Assembly (NCBI RefSeq): GCF_905220995.1
Contig: NZ_CAJNBJ010000002.1
Location: forward strand, 434,001 to 498,000
Direction: 5' to 3'
Origin: Nitrospira defluvii
GTDB taxonomy: Bacteria > Nitrospirota > Nitrospiria > Nitrospirales > Nitrospiraceae
Length of the DNA stretch: 64,000 bases
Shown: positions 1 to 8,410 of the stretch, in pieces
Numbering within the stretch: the stretch's first letter is position 1
Layout: every line of letters begins with the position of its first letter
Program-made: the position numbers and the translations under genes
Notes under the pieces: generated by a model
What the model was told of the DNA's origin: nothing
The model's input: the letters and a program-made list of their open reading frames with translations, nothing else
Database searches by the model: none

Positions 1-149
1 TGTACCGACATAGAGATTTCACGCGACAACACCACGCGGCTCCACGTTGTATTTTGTCTTTGCCCGTCCTCCCTCCGGCGCTCGTCCCGAGCGCAGGTTC
101 AATCACCCGATGCTCTGTGCGCTTATCTTCGGCACTCAAGGGAGATGTC

Positions 150-2618
150 ATGCAGACTCCGGCAGGATGGACCGCTCCCAAAATGGACCATGCGGACCAT
201 CACTCCACCCTCGTCCCTATGATTGAATCCTTTCGCCAGGCCATCGCAGATGAGCTGCGGGCTCGGCAACCTCTGAGCGATACGGACAGCTTCACCTTCC
301 CAATCCGCAACGGCCGCCTCCAACACCGTGCTGGGCGAACCTCCTATTTCCTCTTCGACTGCCAGCCGATTCCTGACCACATTCTGGAGGACGCCCATCC
401 TTCTCTCCTAGCGAACGACCAGCGTCATCCTTGCCGAGTCGTTGGATTCTCGATCGATGGCCTCGCACTGGCGCTGGATACAGAACTGCAGGCGGAAATC
501 CCCCAAGCGCATCTCACCTTTGACTCCATCAAGCTCTTGCAGGCCCTCGACAAACGACTGGTCCAGATCCTGCGGCAGCAGGCCGACTTCAACACCGCAC
601 TCAGCCTCAAGGCCTTCCAGCCCGATGCCGTCCCCAGACTCGTGGATTCCGCGGGAATTTCCGCACCCCCCTGCCTGAATACAGAACAAGCCGCAGCCTT
701 CGCACGCGCGCTGCAGGACGACCTCCTGTTCGTCCTCGGTCCTCCGGGAACCGGGAAAAGCGAGTTGATCAGTGCCCTTGCTCAGGCTTTCCTGCATCTT
801 GGGCAGCGGATCTTGATCTGCTCTCCGACGAACACCGCCATCGATCACATCCTCGACCTTGTGCTCGATAAGGTGCTGGATTGTCCCCGCGGAACGATCG
901 TTCGCGTAGGAACTGCAAGCCCTGATAGCTCCGAGCGAAGCCAAACGACCAATCTTGAGGCCCTGGTACTGGACCAGATGACCGCTATCGAAGCAACCGT
1001 TGAGCCTCTACGGAAGCAACTCAGCGCCCTGGAAGCCGACCTGCCCGGGCTTGAAAGCCTGCTCCAGCATACTCTGCAGATCAGCATCTGCCAGCGCACC
1101 GTCGCCGAGCTGCAGCAACGGCATGATCTGCTCGTCGGCTATGAGGAGCGGCTCCTCAGCGCGATCGCAAGGGTTCGAAGCGAGTTGGAAGAGGCCCACC
1201 ACCGCCTGGCGTCCCTGCGGGCCCTGCCCTTTGTGTTCCGGCTACTGAAGCGACGGCAGATCGCGCAGACGGAACAATTCATTCTGGAAGAAACTCCCGA
1301 GCAAGCCAGGCGCTATGCGGCCCTCCGGATGCTCGAACAGGATCTCCGCCAATCACGGCGACTCATCCAGGACGCTCAGGCACGGGAGCGAGCAGCCAGA
1401 GAGCACCTCCCCTTTTCAGCGGACAACTTCACCCTTGATGAACTCGAACTGCTGGTCCGCGTCACGCAGCACACAATCCGCGAGCTCCGGCAAACCGTCA
1501 CTGATGGAGAGCGGCGCATTGCGGAGATCGAACGCACGATCATCAACCGAAGCCGGATCATTGCGACCACCTTGACCCGGACCTATGCCTCCAAATTGCT
1601 TAGTCCCGAGCGGTTCGACGTCGTGATCCTGGATGAGGCGAGTATGGGCTTGCCGCCCGCCGTCTTTGCCGCCTCGTGTCTCGCAACCAAGAAGCTGATC
1701 ATCGTCGGCGACTATCTCCAATTGCCCCCAATCACAGTAGCCAAGACCGAGCACACCAAAGCGTGGCTCGCGAGGGATATTTATCAGATCGCGCAGATCA
1801 CGTCCGGACGGGATCAGCGGGTCGTGTCGCTCGCCACCCAGTACCGGATGCATCCAGATATCGCACGGGTTGCCGCGCGCCTGTATGCCCGCGCCGGCCT
1901 CGCATATCACTCGGCCGCCCACATGGGGGCAGCCCGTCGGCCCTTGACGGCCTATGCGCCCGCTCCTGGTCAGCCCTTGATCGTCTTGGACACGGCCGGC
2001 GCCGATCCCGTGACCAAACGGGACCGCAGAGGGTCGCCCTATAACCTGTACCACGCCATGCTCGCTGTGCGGCTTGCCATGCAAACCGTCTCGACCCCGG
2101 GTGAGGCGCCATCCGTCAGCATCATCGCGCCCTATCGCGCCCAGGTCCATCTGATCGAACGATTGCTCCGCCTTCAAGGGCTGGCAGATTTGGTTCAGGC
2201 CGGAACGGTCCACCGCTTCCAAGGACGCCAGAGCGATGTCGTCATCTTCGACACGGTCACGACGGCCAACATCGCACGGACCATGCTCGGGTGGGTGCAC
2301 GAGGACGCAGCGCCGCACAAGCTCATCAACGTCGCGATCACGCGCGCGAAAGGAAAGCTCATCCTCATCGGCCACGCCGGGGCGCTCGAAGAACTCCAAC
2401 GGAGTCCCGAACCGCTGCTCTGGGACTTTCTTCAACTGGCCCGGGAATACGGCGTCATCGTGCCCGCGACATCGCTGCTCGCAGCGGTCCCGGATATCCA
2501 CTTGGATTCCACCGCACAAACAGATCAATTGCTTTCGGAGGTGCTGGCGCGCTCACGCACTCACAGGCAACCCCTGCACCTGATCGAGGCATCTCCTGCG
2601 GCAGTGTCGGTTTCCTAA
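150..2618 (+). CDS. Upf1/Dna2-like SF1 helicase
   Basis: A superfamily 1 (Upf1/Dna2-type) ATP-dependent DNA or RNA helicase. Walker A GPPGTGKS lies near residue 196, the DEAS Walker B near 494, VGDYLQLPP (motif III) near 520, TVHRFQGRQSD (motif V) near 688 and INVAITRAKGK (motif VI) near 727. A charged, probably coiled-coil insertion of about 190 residues separates motifs I and II, as is common in this family. The ATG at 150 follows GGAG (141-144) at good spacing; an upstream TTG at 54 in the same frame has no ribosome site and is not preferred. It is the first of several plus-strand nucleic-acid genes (RNase H and SSB follow), so a role in plasmid DNA processing is likely but inferred. Confidence 0.85.
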   Translation: MQTPAGWTAPKMDHADHHSTLVPMIESFRQAIADELRARQPLSDTDSFTFPIRNGRLQHRAGRTSYFLFDCQPIPDHILEDAHPSLLANDQRHPCRVVGFSIDGLALALDTELQAEIPQAHLTFDSIKLLQALDKRLVQILRQQADFNTALSLKAFQPDAVPRLVDSAGISAPPCLNTEQAAAFARALQDDLLFVLGPPGTGKSELISALAQAFLHLGQRILICSPTNTAIDHILDLVLDKVLDCPRGTIVRVGTASPDSSERSQTTNLEALVLDQMTAIEATVEPLRKQLSALEADLPGLESLLQHTLQISICQRTVAELQQRHDLLVGYEERLLSAIARVRSELEEAHHRLASLRALPFVFRLLKRRQIAQTEQFILEETPEQARRYAALRMLEQDLRQSRRLIQDAQARERAAREHLPFSADNFTLDELELLVRVTQHTIRELRQTVTDGERRIAEIERTIINRSRIIATTLTRTYASKLLSPERFDVVILDEASMGLPPAVFAASCLATKKLIIVGDYLQLPPITVAKTEHTKAWLARDIYQIAQITSGRDQRVVSLATQYRMHPDIARVAARLYARAGLAYHSAAHMGAARRPLTAYAPAPGQPLIVLDTAGADPVTKRDRRGSPYNLYHAMLAVRLAMQTVSTPGEAPSVSIIAPYRAQVHLIERLLRLQGLADLVQAGTVHRFQGRQSDVVIFDTVTTANIARTMLGWVHEDAAPHKLINVAITRAKGKLILIGHAGALEELQRSPEPLLWDFLQLAREYGVIVPATSLLAAVPDIHLDSTAQTDQLLSEVLARSRTHRQPLHLIEASPAAVSVS

Positions 2619-2728
2619 CTCGCACCGCACGGTCGCAGAGATGTTCTGCCATGATTGCTCCCTAGTACGCTACGGCTGTAAGGAGAGTTCTTCCCGTCTC
2701 CACCTGAGAGAACAGGTTCTCGATCGAG

Positions 2729-2757
2729 TTGATTTCTGACCGGAGACATCCTAGACT
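2729..2757 (+). promoter_or_regulatory. Candidate sigma70 promoter for the coiled-coil gene
   Basis: TTGATT (2729-2734) and TAGACT (2752-2757) are separated by 17 bases and sit 25 bases before the start codon at 2782. The match to consensus is moderate (4 of 6 at the -10). Confidence 0.4.
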
Positions 2758-2781
2758 GCGACACTGCGGAAAGGAGACACT

Positions 2782-3159
2782 GTGGACACCGACTCCCTAG
2801 CTCAAATTCGCCAAATCGTCACGGAGGCGTCACAAGGCCTGCGCGAGGAAATGGGAGGGCTCCGTACTGAACTCCGGCAAGAAATGGCCGCTATGACCGC
2901 GACCCTGCGCGAGGACATCGCGGACGCCAAGCGCCACTCCGGCATCCTTGTCGAAGATCTTCACCACAAGCTCGACTTGGTCATTGAAGGACAGCAGTTT
3001 CAACGCCAACAGCTTGTCGACATCCGCTCAGAAATCCACCTAGAGTCGCGCGATACACGGGCCATGCTCCAGCTGTCCTATCATCAGCTTCAGGAGCGGG
3101 TTGAAAGCCTTGAACGTCGGCTCCAGACCGTCGAGCAGCACCTCGGACTTTCAACCTGA
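2782..3159 (+). CDS. Small coiled-coil protein
   Basis: A 125-residue, highly charged protein with long heptad-like stretches and no membrane segment or signal peptide; I do not recognise the family. The GTG start at 2782 is preceded by a strong AAGGAGA ribosome site. The C-terminal half (QLQERVESLERRLQTVEQHL) is a textbook coiled coil, which suggests oligomerisation or a partner-binding role. It lies between the SF1 helicase and the RNase H gene and has its own candidate promoter. Confidence 0.7.
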   Translation: MDTDSLAQIRQIVTEASQGLREEMGGLRTELRQEMAAMTATLREDIADAKRHSGILVEDLHHKLDLVIEGQQFQRQQLVDIRSEIHLESRDTRAMLQLSYHQLQERVESLERRLQTVEQHLGLST

Positions 3160-3167
3160 TCGGTTCT

Positions 3168-3182
3168 GAAAGTTCGACTTTC
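3168..3182 (+). terminator. Weak hairpin after the coiled-coil gene
   Basis: GAAAGT and ACTTTC with a TCG loop lie nine bases after the stop codon. The stem is only six pairs and there is no T run, so a terminator function is weakly supported. Confidence 0.25.
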
Positions 3183-3239
3183 TCACGGACCAGACAGTGG
3201 TTGCCCCTTTCCCTCTTCACGCAGAACCCCGCGCCTTCA

Positions 3240-3262
3240 GATAACAGCTCCCGACAGTTATC
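3240..3262. promoter_or_regulatory. Inverted repeat upstream of the RNase H gene
   Basis: GATAAC (3240-3245) and GTTATC (3257-3262) form a perfect six-base inverted repeat with an 11-base spacer in the 250-base gap before the RNase H gene. This is operator-like, but nothing else supports a function. Confidence 0.25.
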
Positions 3263-3344
3263 ATCCGGCTTGCCCGATATTTACAATTCCCTACCCGGAG
3301 ATCGTACCGTTTTCCCGCGCGCGTCAGAAAACTATGAACCAGCT

Positions 3345-3361
3345 GGCCCGCTGCGCGGGCA
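3345..3361. repeat. 17-bp palindromic repeat, copy 1
   Basis: The sequence GGCCCGCTGCGCGGGCA contains the palindrome GCCCGC-TGC-GCGGGC and recurs exactly at 4224-4240. Copy 1 lies 48 bases before the RNase H start codon. Its placement in front of two neighbouring genes suggests a shared leader hairpin or binding site. Confidence 0.55.
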
Positions 3362-3408
3362 TTGTCTCCGGCCCAGCGGCTCTGGTAGACAAACAGCGAG
3401 GAGGGCAC

Positions 3409-4173
3409 ATGACGCTTCAGGAATTGGCAGATGCCATGACCAGCGGACTGCAAGAGCAAGGGATCATCGCCACGCCAGGCCCGTCGATGAACAACCACTA
3501 CGCTGCGAAACTGCTTATCCAGATGCAGAACGGCCCCAATCTCGGTGCTATCAAGCTTTATGTCGGCAAACGTGGCCCCACTTTGGTCCCTGATGAATTG
3601 CACTCCTGTCCACCGGCCATTCTAGCGACCATTACTCAGGTATGGCAGCGCATTTCCGGTGGGAGCTCTGCTGCTCCGAGGGGTCACGACACGCTGACCA
3701 TCGACCCATCGGTTATCCAGGTCTGGGTGGACGGAGCCTGTCTCCAGGCACCGCTCGGGTACCGGTTCGGGTGGTCGTTCGTCGTCCAGCAAGGTGATCG
3801 AGAATTGCACCGGGACTCCGGCAGCCTTCTGCAAAGCGGCGCATTCGAACACCGCAATGTCGGAGCCGAACTCGAGGCCGCCACTCGCGCGCTGACCTGG
3901 TGTGTTCTCAACGGGTACAAGCAAGTCACGGTGTACCACGATTACAAGGGCATTGCCGCCTGGCCAACCGGCGCTTGGCGGGCCAATACCCCGTCGACCC
4001 GCGAGTACGCCCGGTTCATCAAAGCGTTGCCGATCGAGATCGCGTGGCAGAAGGTTCCGGCGCATCGTGGCATTGCGATGAACGAACTCGTCGATCAACT
4101 CGCCAACCGCGCGGCAGCCGAGAGTCCCGCTCTTCCGATTCCCGCAAGCTCGACTCCTGATCCCGTTATGTGA
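3409..4173 (+). CDS. RNase HI-like protein with extra N-terminal domain
   Basis: Predicted ribonuclease H that cleaves the RNA strand of RNA-DNA hybrids. The C-terminal domain (about residues 100-235) has the expected acidic residues: D in VWVDGAC, E in NVGAELEA, D in VYHDYKG and D in NELVDQLAN. The N-terminal 90 residues form a separate small domain that I cannot name. The ATG at 3409 follows GAGGAGG; an in-frame ATG at 3334 is less likely because it has no such site. The gene lies directly upstream of ssb, consistent with a role in plasmid replication or in processing of transferred single strands. Confidence 0.75.
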   Translation: MTLQELADAMTSGLQEQGIIATPGPSMNNHYAAKLLIQMQNGPNLGAIKLYVGKRGPTLVPDELHSCPPAILATITQVWQRISGGSSAAPRGHDTLTIDPSVIQVWVDGACLQAPLGYRFGWSFVVQQGDRELHRDSGSLLQSGAFEHRNVGAELEAATRALTWCVLNGYKQVTVYHDYKGIAAWPTGAWRANTPSTREYARFIKALPIEIAWQKVPAHRGIAMNELVDQLANRAAAESPALPIPASSTPDPVM

Positions 4174-4223
4174 AACGCGCCCTTCCTCGCACGTCTTTTT
4201 TTCCACCGTCCGAGCGGTCATGA

Positions 4224-4240
4224 GGCCCGCTGCGCGGGCA
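4224..4240. repeat. 17-bp palindromic repeat, copy 2
   Basis: Exact second copy of the repeat at 3345-3361, here about 145 bases before the ssb start. A longer inverted repeat (CCGAAGTGT at 4247-4255, ACACTTCGG at 4291-4299) follows it in the same leader. Confidence 0.55.
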
Positions 4241-4246
4241 GCATGT

Positions 4247-4299
4247 CCGAAGTGTTGACCGGGGCCCGAGCCCACCTCACGAATCAGACCACACTTCGG
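4247..4299. promoter_or_regulatory. Long-loop inverted repeat in the ssb leader
   Basis: CCGAAGTGT (4247-4255) and ACACTTCGG (4291-4299) form a perfect nine-base inverted repeat with a 35-base spacer in the non-coding leader of ssb. It could be a regulator site or part of a structured leader. Confidence 0.3.
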
Positions 4300-4384
4300 T
4301 GAACGGCCCAGGCCCCGGCCTGTCGTTCTCTATTGCTCTGCACTCCTGCAGGGCCTTTGTTCACCCATGAAAAGGAGTGTTGCG

Positions 4385-4774
4385 ATGAGCACTGCTACCG
4401 CTGATTCGGGGACGGACCGGAAACTATTCAAAGATACGAACAAGCTTGAGATGACCGGACGGCTTGCGAGGAACCCGGAGATCCGCTACCGAGCCAATAG
4501 CCAGGCTGTGACTACGTTCGATCTCTGCAGCACCGAGGAGTATCCAGTGCAAGGGGATGTGCGAAAGCGGGAATGCTGGGTCACAGTCGTCATGTATGGC
4601 CCCGATGGCGAGAAGTTCGCCGGTGAAGGCCAAAAAGGCGATTGGATCGGCATCGCCGGCAAGCTCCAACAGCGTCGCTGGGAAACCGAGGATGGCCATA
4701 AGCGCGCGAAGCATGAGATTGTCGCGTTCTCCGCTGAGGTCAAGCGCAAGGCTCGCACGAGCACCCCGAGCTGA
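4385..4774 (+). CDS. ssb: Single-stranded DNA-binding protein
   Basis: An OB-fold single-stranded DNA-binding protein of 129 residues. The typical pattern is visible: NKLEMTGRLARNPEIRY at the N-terminus, VTTFDLCSTEEY, ECWVTVVMYG and the KGDWIGIAGKLQQRRWET strand. The usual acidic DDDIPF-type tail is missing; the protein ends in a basic and Ser/Thr tail, so it may not recruit the same host partners as chromosomal SSB. The ATG at 4385 follows AAGGAG (4372-4377); an upstream ATG at 4367 overlaps that site and is rejected. Plasmid SSBs commonly protect transferred strands in the recipient cell. Confidence 0.9.
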   Translation: MSTATADSGTDRKLFKDTNKLEMTGRLARNPEIRYRANSQAVTTFDLCSTEEYPVQGDVRKRECWVTVVMYGPDGEKFAGEGQKGDWIGIAGKLQQRRWETEDGHKRAKHEIVAFSAEVKRKARTSTPS

Positions 4775-4788
4775 TCCAGCTCAAAGCG

Positions 4789-4823
4789 GGCGGCTTCAGA
4801 CCATGGAGCCGCCTGTTGTGTTT
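4789..4823 (+). terminator. Probable terminator after ssb
   Basis: GGCGGCT (4789-4795) and AGCCGCC (4807-4813) form a perfect seven-pair stem 15 bases after the ssb stop, followed by TGTTGTGTTT. Confidence 0.5.
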
Positions 4824-4908
4824 CGAGAGCGCGTCTGTCGCTCTCCACCCTGGGCCATGGGGACTAACATGGCCACCCACTTGGCACCCAATCCTTCAGA
4901 GGCGCGCC

Positions 4909-5088
4909 ATGGACATCTTCGATTCTGCATTTGTCGGAATCCTGCAATTCATGGTTGCTTCCGTCACCCTGGGTACCGTCCTTGGCTCGATCGCGATCTA
5001 CGTCTTCCAGACCCAGGAGAGACGGGTGGCTCGTCGTACGCTCTTCATCCACATTCCGCCGCACTATCCACTCGGCCGCTGCCGGTAA
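4909..5088 (+). CDS. Small single-pass membrane protein
   Basis: A 59-residue protein with one clear hydrophobic segment (about residues 7-32, including VASVTLGTVLGSIAIYVF) followed by a basic tail (QERRVARR), giving a predicted cytoplasmic C-terminus. I do not recognise the family. The ATG at 4909 follows AGAGG. A longer in-frame ORF starts at 4816 but would overlap the ssb terminator. It lies between ssb and the truncated DUF488-like gene. Confidence 0.5.
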   Translation: MDIFDSAFVGILQFMVASVTLGTVLGSIAIYVFQTQERRVARRTLFIHIPPHYPLGRCR

Positions 5089-5121
5089 CAGCCAGCTCAG
5101 ACTCGCTGCGCTCGTAGGTCA

Positions 5122-5147
5122 CACCTCCCGGGTAATACATGGAGGTG
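5122..5147 (+). promoter_or_regulatory. Hairpin that would hide a ribosome site
   Basis: CACCTCC (5122-5128) pairs perfectly with GGAGGTG (5141-5147), the Shine-Dalgarno sequence of the gene starting at 5152. The loop is 12 bases. Folding of the mRNA would block translation initiation. Confidence 0.35.
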
Positions 5148-5151
5148 CGCC

Positions 5152-5493
5152 ATGACTGTACTGACCCGCGGACAAATCAAGCCGGGCGTGATCGGCATCG
5201 ATACGACCGTGAAGTCTGCCATCGGACTGTGGCGATCCTTCGCCCCGACGTGGTCTATGGTGATGGGCTGGAAGCGCGGAGAACTCACCTGGGAGCAGTA
5301 CGTCTCGCAGTACGGTACGATCCTCGCTCGTGTTCCGGATGTTGTCTGGAACACCCTGGCCGCGCAACCCGAAGCCCGATTGCTTTGTTATTGTCGTGAC
5401 GGTCTACCCTGCCACACGCACCTCATTATCTTTTCCGGGATTTGTTCTCGTATTCGAATCGCTATGAGGGATGAATGGTTGCATATATGCTAG
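5152..5493 (+). pseudogene. DUF488-like gene, 3' end replaced
   Basis: The first 90 residues resemble DUF488-type proteins (VKSAIGLWRSFAPTWSMVMG, then LLCYCRDGLPCHTHL with the conserved CYC...CH pattern). In that family the CH.HLL motif is followed by a conserved C-terminal helix and strand. Here it is replaced by an unrelated tail (IIFSGICSRIRI...) ending at 5493. The divergence point, about 5430, coincides with the start of the Tn554-like element, so truncation by insertion is the likely cause. The ATG at 5152 follows GGAGGTG. The 113-residue product may be inactive. Confidence 0.6.
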
Positions 5494-5527
5494 TAGCGCA
5501 TAAAGCCTCTTTCAGGCTCTACGATCC

Positions 5528-5551
5528 CGTTCAAGACCTAAAGGTCGAACG
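5528..5551. repeat. Imperfect palindrome near the element's left end
   Basis: CGTTC-AA-GACCT then AA then AGGTC-GAACG: two paired blocks with a two-base bulge. It lies in the non-coding left end of the Tn554-like element and may be a recombinase site or a transcription stop. Confidence 0.35.
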
Positions 5552-5724
5552 CCAATCTTCACTTGAAACGGATTGCCTGCATTCTTCAAGAGCGACGAGA
5601 TGGGGAACCATGGTGAAGCCCGCTCTAACAGGAGCTTGGCCGCCTCTGACCAATTGACTTCATTACCCGTTCACTGTTCGTCAGAAGGAGCTGGCGTCAA
5701 ATAGACCTCAGATGGCTGTTCCCC

Positions 5725-6249
5725 TTAGCCGGTCGTTGGAACGGATTTATCATGATGACCCAGCATCGCATTGTAGAGCGTATCATTAGCCTGCAGCCAC
5801 GTTTCTTCGAGTGCGACATAGCTTTCTTCCATTTTGAGTAACCGTAACGCTAAATCCCGTTTCGGCATTTGCAGATATCGCTCGTACACTAAGCGAAGAT
5901 CGCGGCCAGCTTTTACTCTCGGCTGTGGCATCTCCTCGAGGCACTCCACCGAAAAGCGTCGTTTGCCACGCGGTGCCCGCCAAGTGCGATGCGCCTCATA
6001 CAGCTCGCGGGCTTCATCATTGCCCAAGATCGCACTGGCTGAGATCCCCAAATGTTTTCGGTCCAATTCCTTGGACGTCATGACAATTGCCATCAGCGAG
6101 ACTTTTCGTTTGGCCTTTAGCAGTGCATGAACGGACTGGCGCACGAGCAGGACCGTACGCTGGCGTTTCGGTTCATACACCCGCTGCACTAACCAGGGAC
6201 GTCGGTTATCGCTTTGTAGGCTGCTCGTCGATTTGGATGAGCGGGACAC
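5725..6249 (-). CDS. tnpC: TnpC-like transposition protein
   Basis: A basic, largely helical protein of about 174 residues, third gene of the Tn554-like element. Tn554 TnpC modulates the efficiency and orientation of transposition; this assignment rests mainly on position and character (DUF6262-like) rather than on a diagnostic motif. The GTG at 6249 has AAAGGA eight bases upstream; an in-frame TTG at 6276 is the alternative. The gene overlaps the end of tnpB by about 44 bases, indicating translational coupling. Confidence 0.6.
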   Translation of the reverse strand: MSRSSKSTSSLQSDNRRPWLVQRVYEPKRQRTVLLVRQSVHALLKAKRKVSLMAIVMTSKELDRKHLGISASAILGNDEARELYEAHRTWRAPRGKRRFSVECLEEMPQPRVKAGRDLRLVYERYLQMPKRDLALRLLKMEESYVALEETWLQANDTLYNAMLGHHDKSVPTTG

Positions 6250-8410
6250 GAGATTCGTCCTTTCGATATTCTTCAATCAACGTCATTTCCTGCAACTCCC
6301 GTTCGCACTCGCGCACCAGTTGCTGCATCCGCTGGCTTTCTGCGAGCAGCCCTTCTGTCTTGGTAAAGGCGATCTGCCGGAGCGCCCATTGACGTTTGTG
6401 TTGGACCTGATGCCGCCTTGAAGGATCGGGTACTTTCCCCGGGCATCCGACGCATGCAAACTTCGCCGTGCAGAATCCGTGGCTCACACAGATTCCTCCG
6501 ATGACATCGGTGAGGGTTCCTACCTTGTCATGTGCCTCCTCATACAGAGCTTTGAGGTCTTCTGGAAGACGCACGACGGCCTTTCCCACATTTAAATGAG
6601 ATGCGAGTTTGGCGAGGTATTGGTCACTGGCGTCCACAAGGAAGGTTTCAGTTGGCTTGCTGTAGTAGTCGGTCACGGCGAGGTTCTTTTGCTTGAGCAT
6701 TTCCCGCACGATATCGATCGGCAGTTTTTCAACCTGCACGGCATGTGTGGCAAAGGCATGGCGAAACAGGTGGGGGCGGAGCACCACGCGAGTGCCGTCG
6801 ACCGTTGACAACGGAATCCCATGGAGAAGAAAGCGCACACAACTGGTGAGGGTTTTATAATCCAAATGTTTGGACGAATACTGGAAGATATAGGGTGCTT
6901 TTCCAAACCGATGTGCCCGGGCCAGATGCTTGTTATAAGGCACCCGCGGTAACGGCTGCCCGGCCTTGAGCCCATAATGCTCAGTAAGCATCTTGGCCAC
7001 TTTGACCAGCAAGCGCCGCGTTTCCTCGCCAATGAAATAATTCTGCGGAGTATTCGTTCGTTCTCCTTTTGGAACCAACTGTAAGACGTACCGCATGCGG
7101 GGCGATTGATCTTTCGCTCCGGGTGGCGCTGGGAAAATCAGTCGTGCGAGGCAGTCGCTACTCAGGCGCACTTGGCAGCTTTCATTAATGCGCATGCCCG
7201 TTGTGGTCCACAGATCCAGCGCGAGGAGACCGAACAAGCTGGCGACATACAGGGACTCTAACGGGATCAATATCTTGCCCGTCTTCTCCATCAACCACAC
7301 TAAGTGATGCCCTCCCCCCTGTTGGATCGTTGGGGTCAAGACGCCAGCCACATACGTGCCGAATGGCTCTGGACTATACAGCTTTGGGTCGCGTGAATAT
7401 CCCCACGCGGCGAACCACCGACGTCGCAGCTCTTTTTCCTCTTCCTTGATCTGTCGTTGTGATCCCAGGACCTTCTGCTTGATGAGATCAACAAACCACA
7501 GTCCTTCCGGCGTGGCGGCTCCAGTCCGCTCAGCCTGAACAAATTCTAGGATGAGGTAGTTATTACCCCGTGCAAACTCCCACCTTTGTTTGTGCGCACG
7601 CCGCCGCACCTCGACGCGAAATGTGTCAGGGTACGTGAGGCGAATGCTTCTCTTATCCCAGACCCGAAAGCGCAAGGTTTCGTCGCCTTCCTGATAGTGA
7701 AACGCGATCGGGAAGACCGGCTCTCCTGTGGCATCATGAGGGGCTCGTTCCACCGCTTCCTTCATAGCCTGGCGAATGCGAGTGATCAGATTCAGGCGAA
7801 AGTGCGCCTCAGCCCGGATCTGCGCATACTGCCGAACGATGGCATCGGTCTCGGCCTTTCTTCTTTTTCGCGCCAGCTGACGCATTTGCTCAAAGTCTCG
7901 CAGACCGCGGACCTCCTCAAACGGAATCAGAGGGAAAATGAATGGCCGGTATTTCTCCTGTTGCTGAGCGGACAATGTCTGTAGCCATTGGTTCCCGTAT
8001 CTGGCCAGGGATTTATAGGACAGCCAAAAGCCATACCGGCTCTGATCCGTATCGTCCGGCACAAGCTCACCTTTTAAATACGCAATCATCGTTTCCTTAG
8101 GCTTCCAGTCGTCCATCGATCTGAGGCTCAACACCTCGAAGAACGTTCTTAACCGGGCGTGGCAGGAAGCCATGCGTCCTTCAATGGTATGCAAATCCAT
8201 ACGGTTGGCAGAGAGAATGGCAGCTCCTAGAATCAGATGATTGGACCAGGGATATCCAAGACGTCGCTCCAGGCGACGCACGATGCGATCATGGATGCTC
8301 GGCCATTTGTGCCCATTCTCTGGATCGGCACCTGTCCGTGGCGCTCGATACACCAGAGGATCAATACGGCCCTTGAACCGATTCCATGGCCGGGTCACGT
8401 TCGCCTGCAA
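6206..8410 (-). CDS. tnpB: TnpB-like tyrosine recombinase
   Basis: A tyrosine recombinase of 734 residues, slightly longer than TnpB of Tn554 (630). Catalytic landmarks are an Arg in TTTGMRINESCQV (about residue 405), the HxxR box HLFRHAFATHAV (about 548) and the Tyr in AVTDYYSKPTET (about 581). A C-terminal cysteine cluster (CVSHGFCTAKFACVGCPG) resembles the zinc-binding tail of this subfamily, and a coiled coil follows it. The TTG start at 8410 has a perfect AGGAGG five bases upstream. It overlaps tnpA by 50 bases. Confidence 0.85.
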   Translation of the reverse strand: MQANVTRPWNRFKGRIDPLVYRAPRTGADPENGHKWPSIHDRIVRRLERRLGYPWSNHLILGAAILSANRMDLHTIEGRMASCHARLRTFFEVLSLRSMDDWKPKETMIAYLKGELVPDDTDQSRYGFWLSYKSLARYGNQWLQTLSAQQQEKYRPFIFPLIPFEEVRGLRDFEQMRQLARKRRKAETDAIVRQYAQIRAEAHFRLNLITRIRQAMKEAVERAPHDATGEPVFPIAFHYQEGDETLRFRVWDKRSIRLTYPDTFRVEVRRRAHKQRWEFARGNNYLILEFVQAERTGAATPEGLWFVDLIKQKVLGSQRQIKEEEKELRRRWFAAWGYSRDPKLYSPEPFGTYVAGVLTPTIQQGGGHHLVWLMEKTGKILIPLESLYVASLFGLLALDLWTTTGMRINESCQVRLSSDCLARLIFPAPPGAKDQSPRMRYVLQLVPKGERTNTPQNYFIGEETRRLLVKVAKMLTEHYGLKAGQPLPRVPYNKHLARAHRFGKAPYIFQYSSKHLDYKTLTSCVRFLLHGIPLSTVDGTRVVLRPHLFRHAFATHAVQVEKLPIDIVREMLKQKNLAVTDYYSKPTETFLVDASDQYLAKLASHLNVGKAVVRLPEDLKALYEEAHDKVGTLTDVIGGICVSHGFCTAKFACVGCPGKVPDPSRRHQVQHKRQWALRQIAFTKTEGLLAESQRMQQLVRECERELQEMTLIEEYRKDESRVPLIQIDEQPTKR

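Noticed and set aside
1416-2528. A 370-codon minus-strand ORF opposite the SF1 helicase
   Set aside because: The plus-strand frame carries all helicase motifs; the antisense frame shows no recognisable domain.
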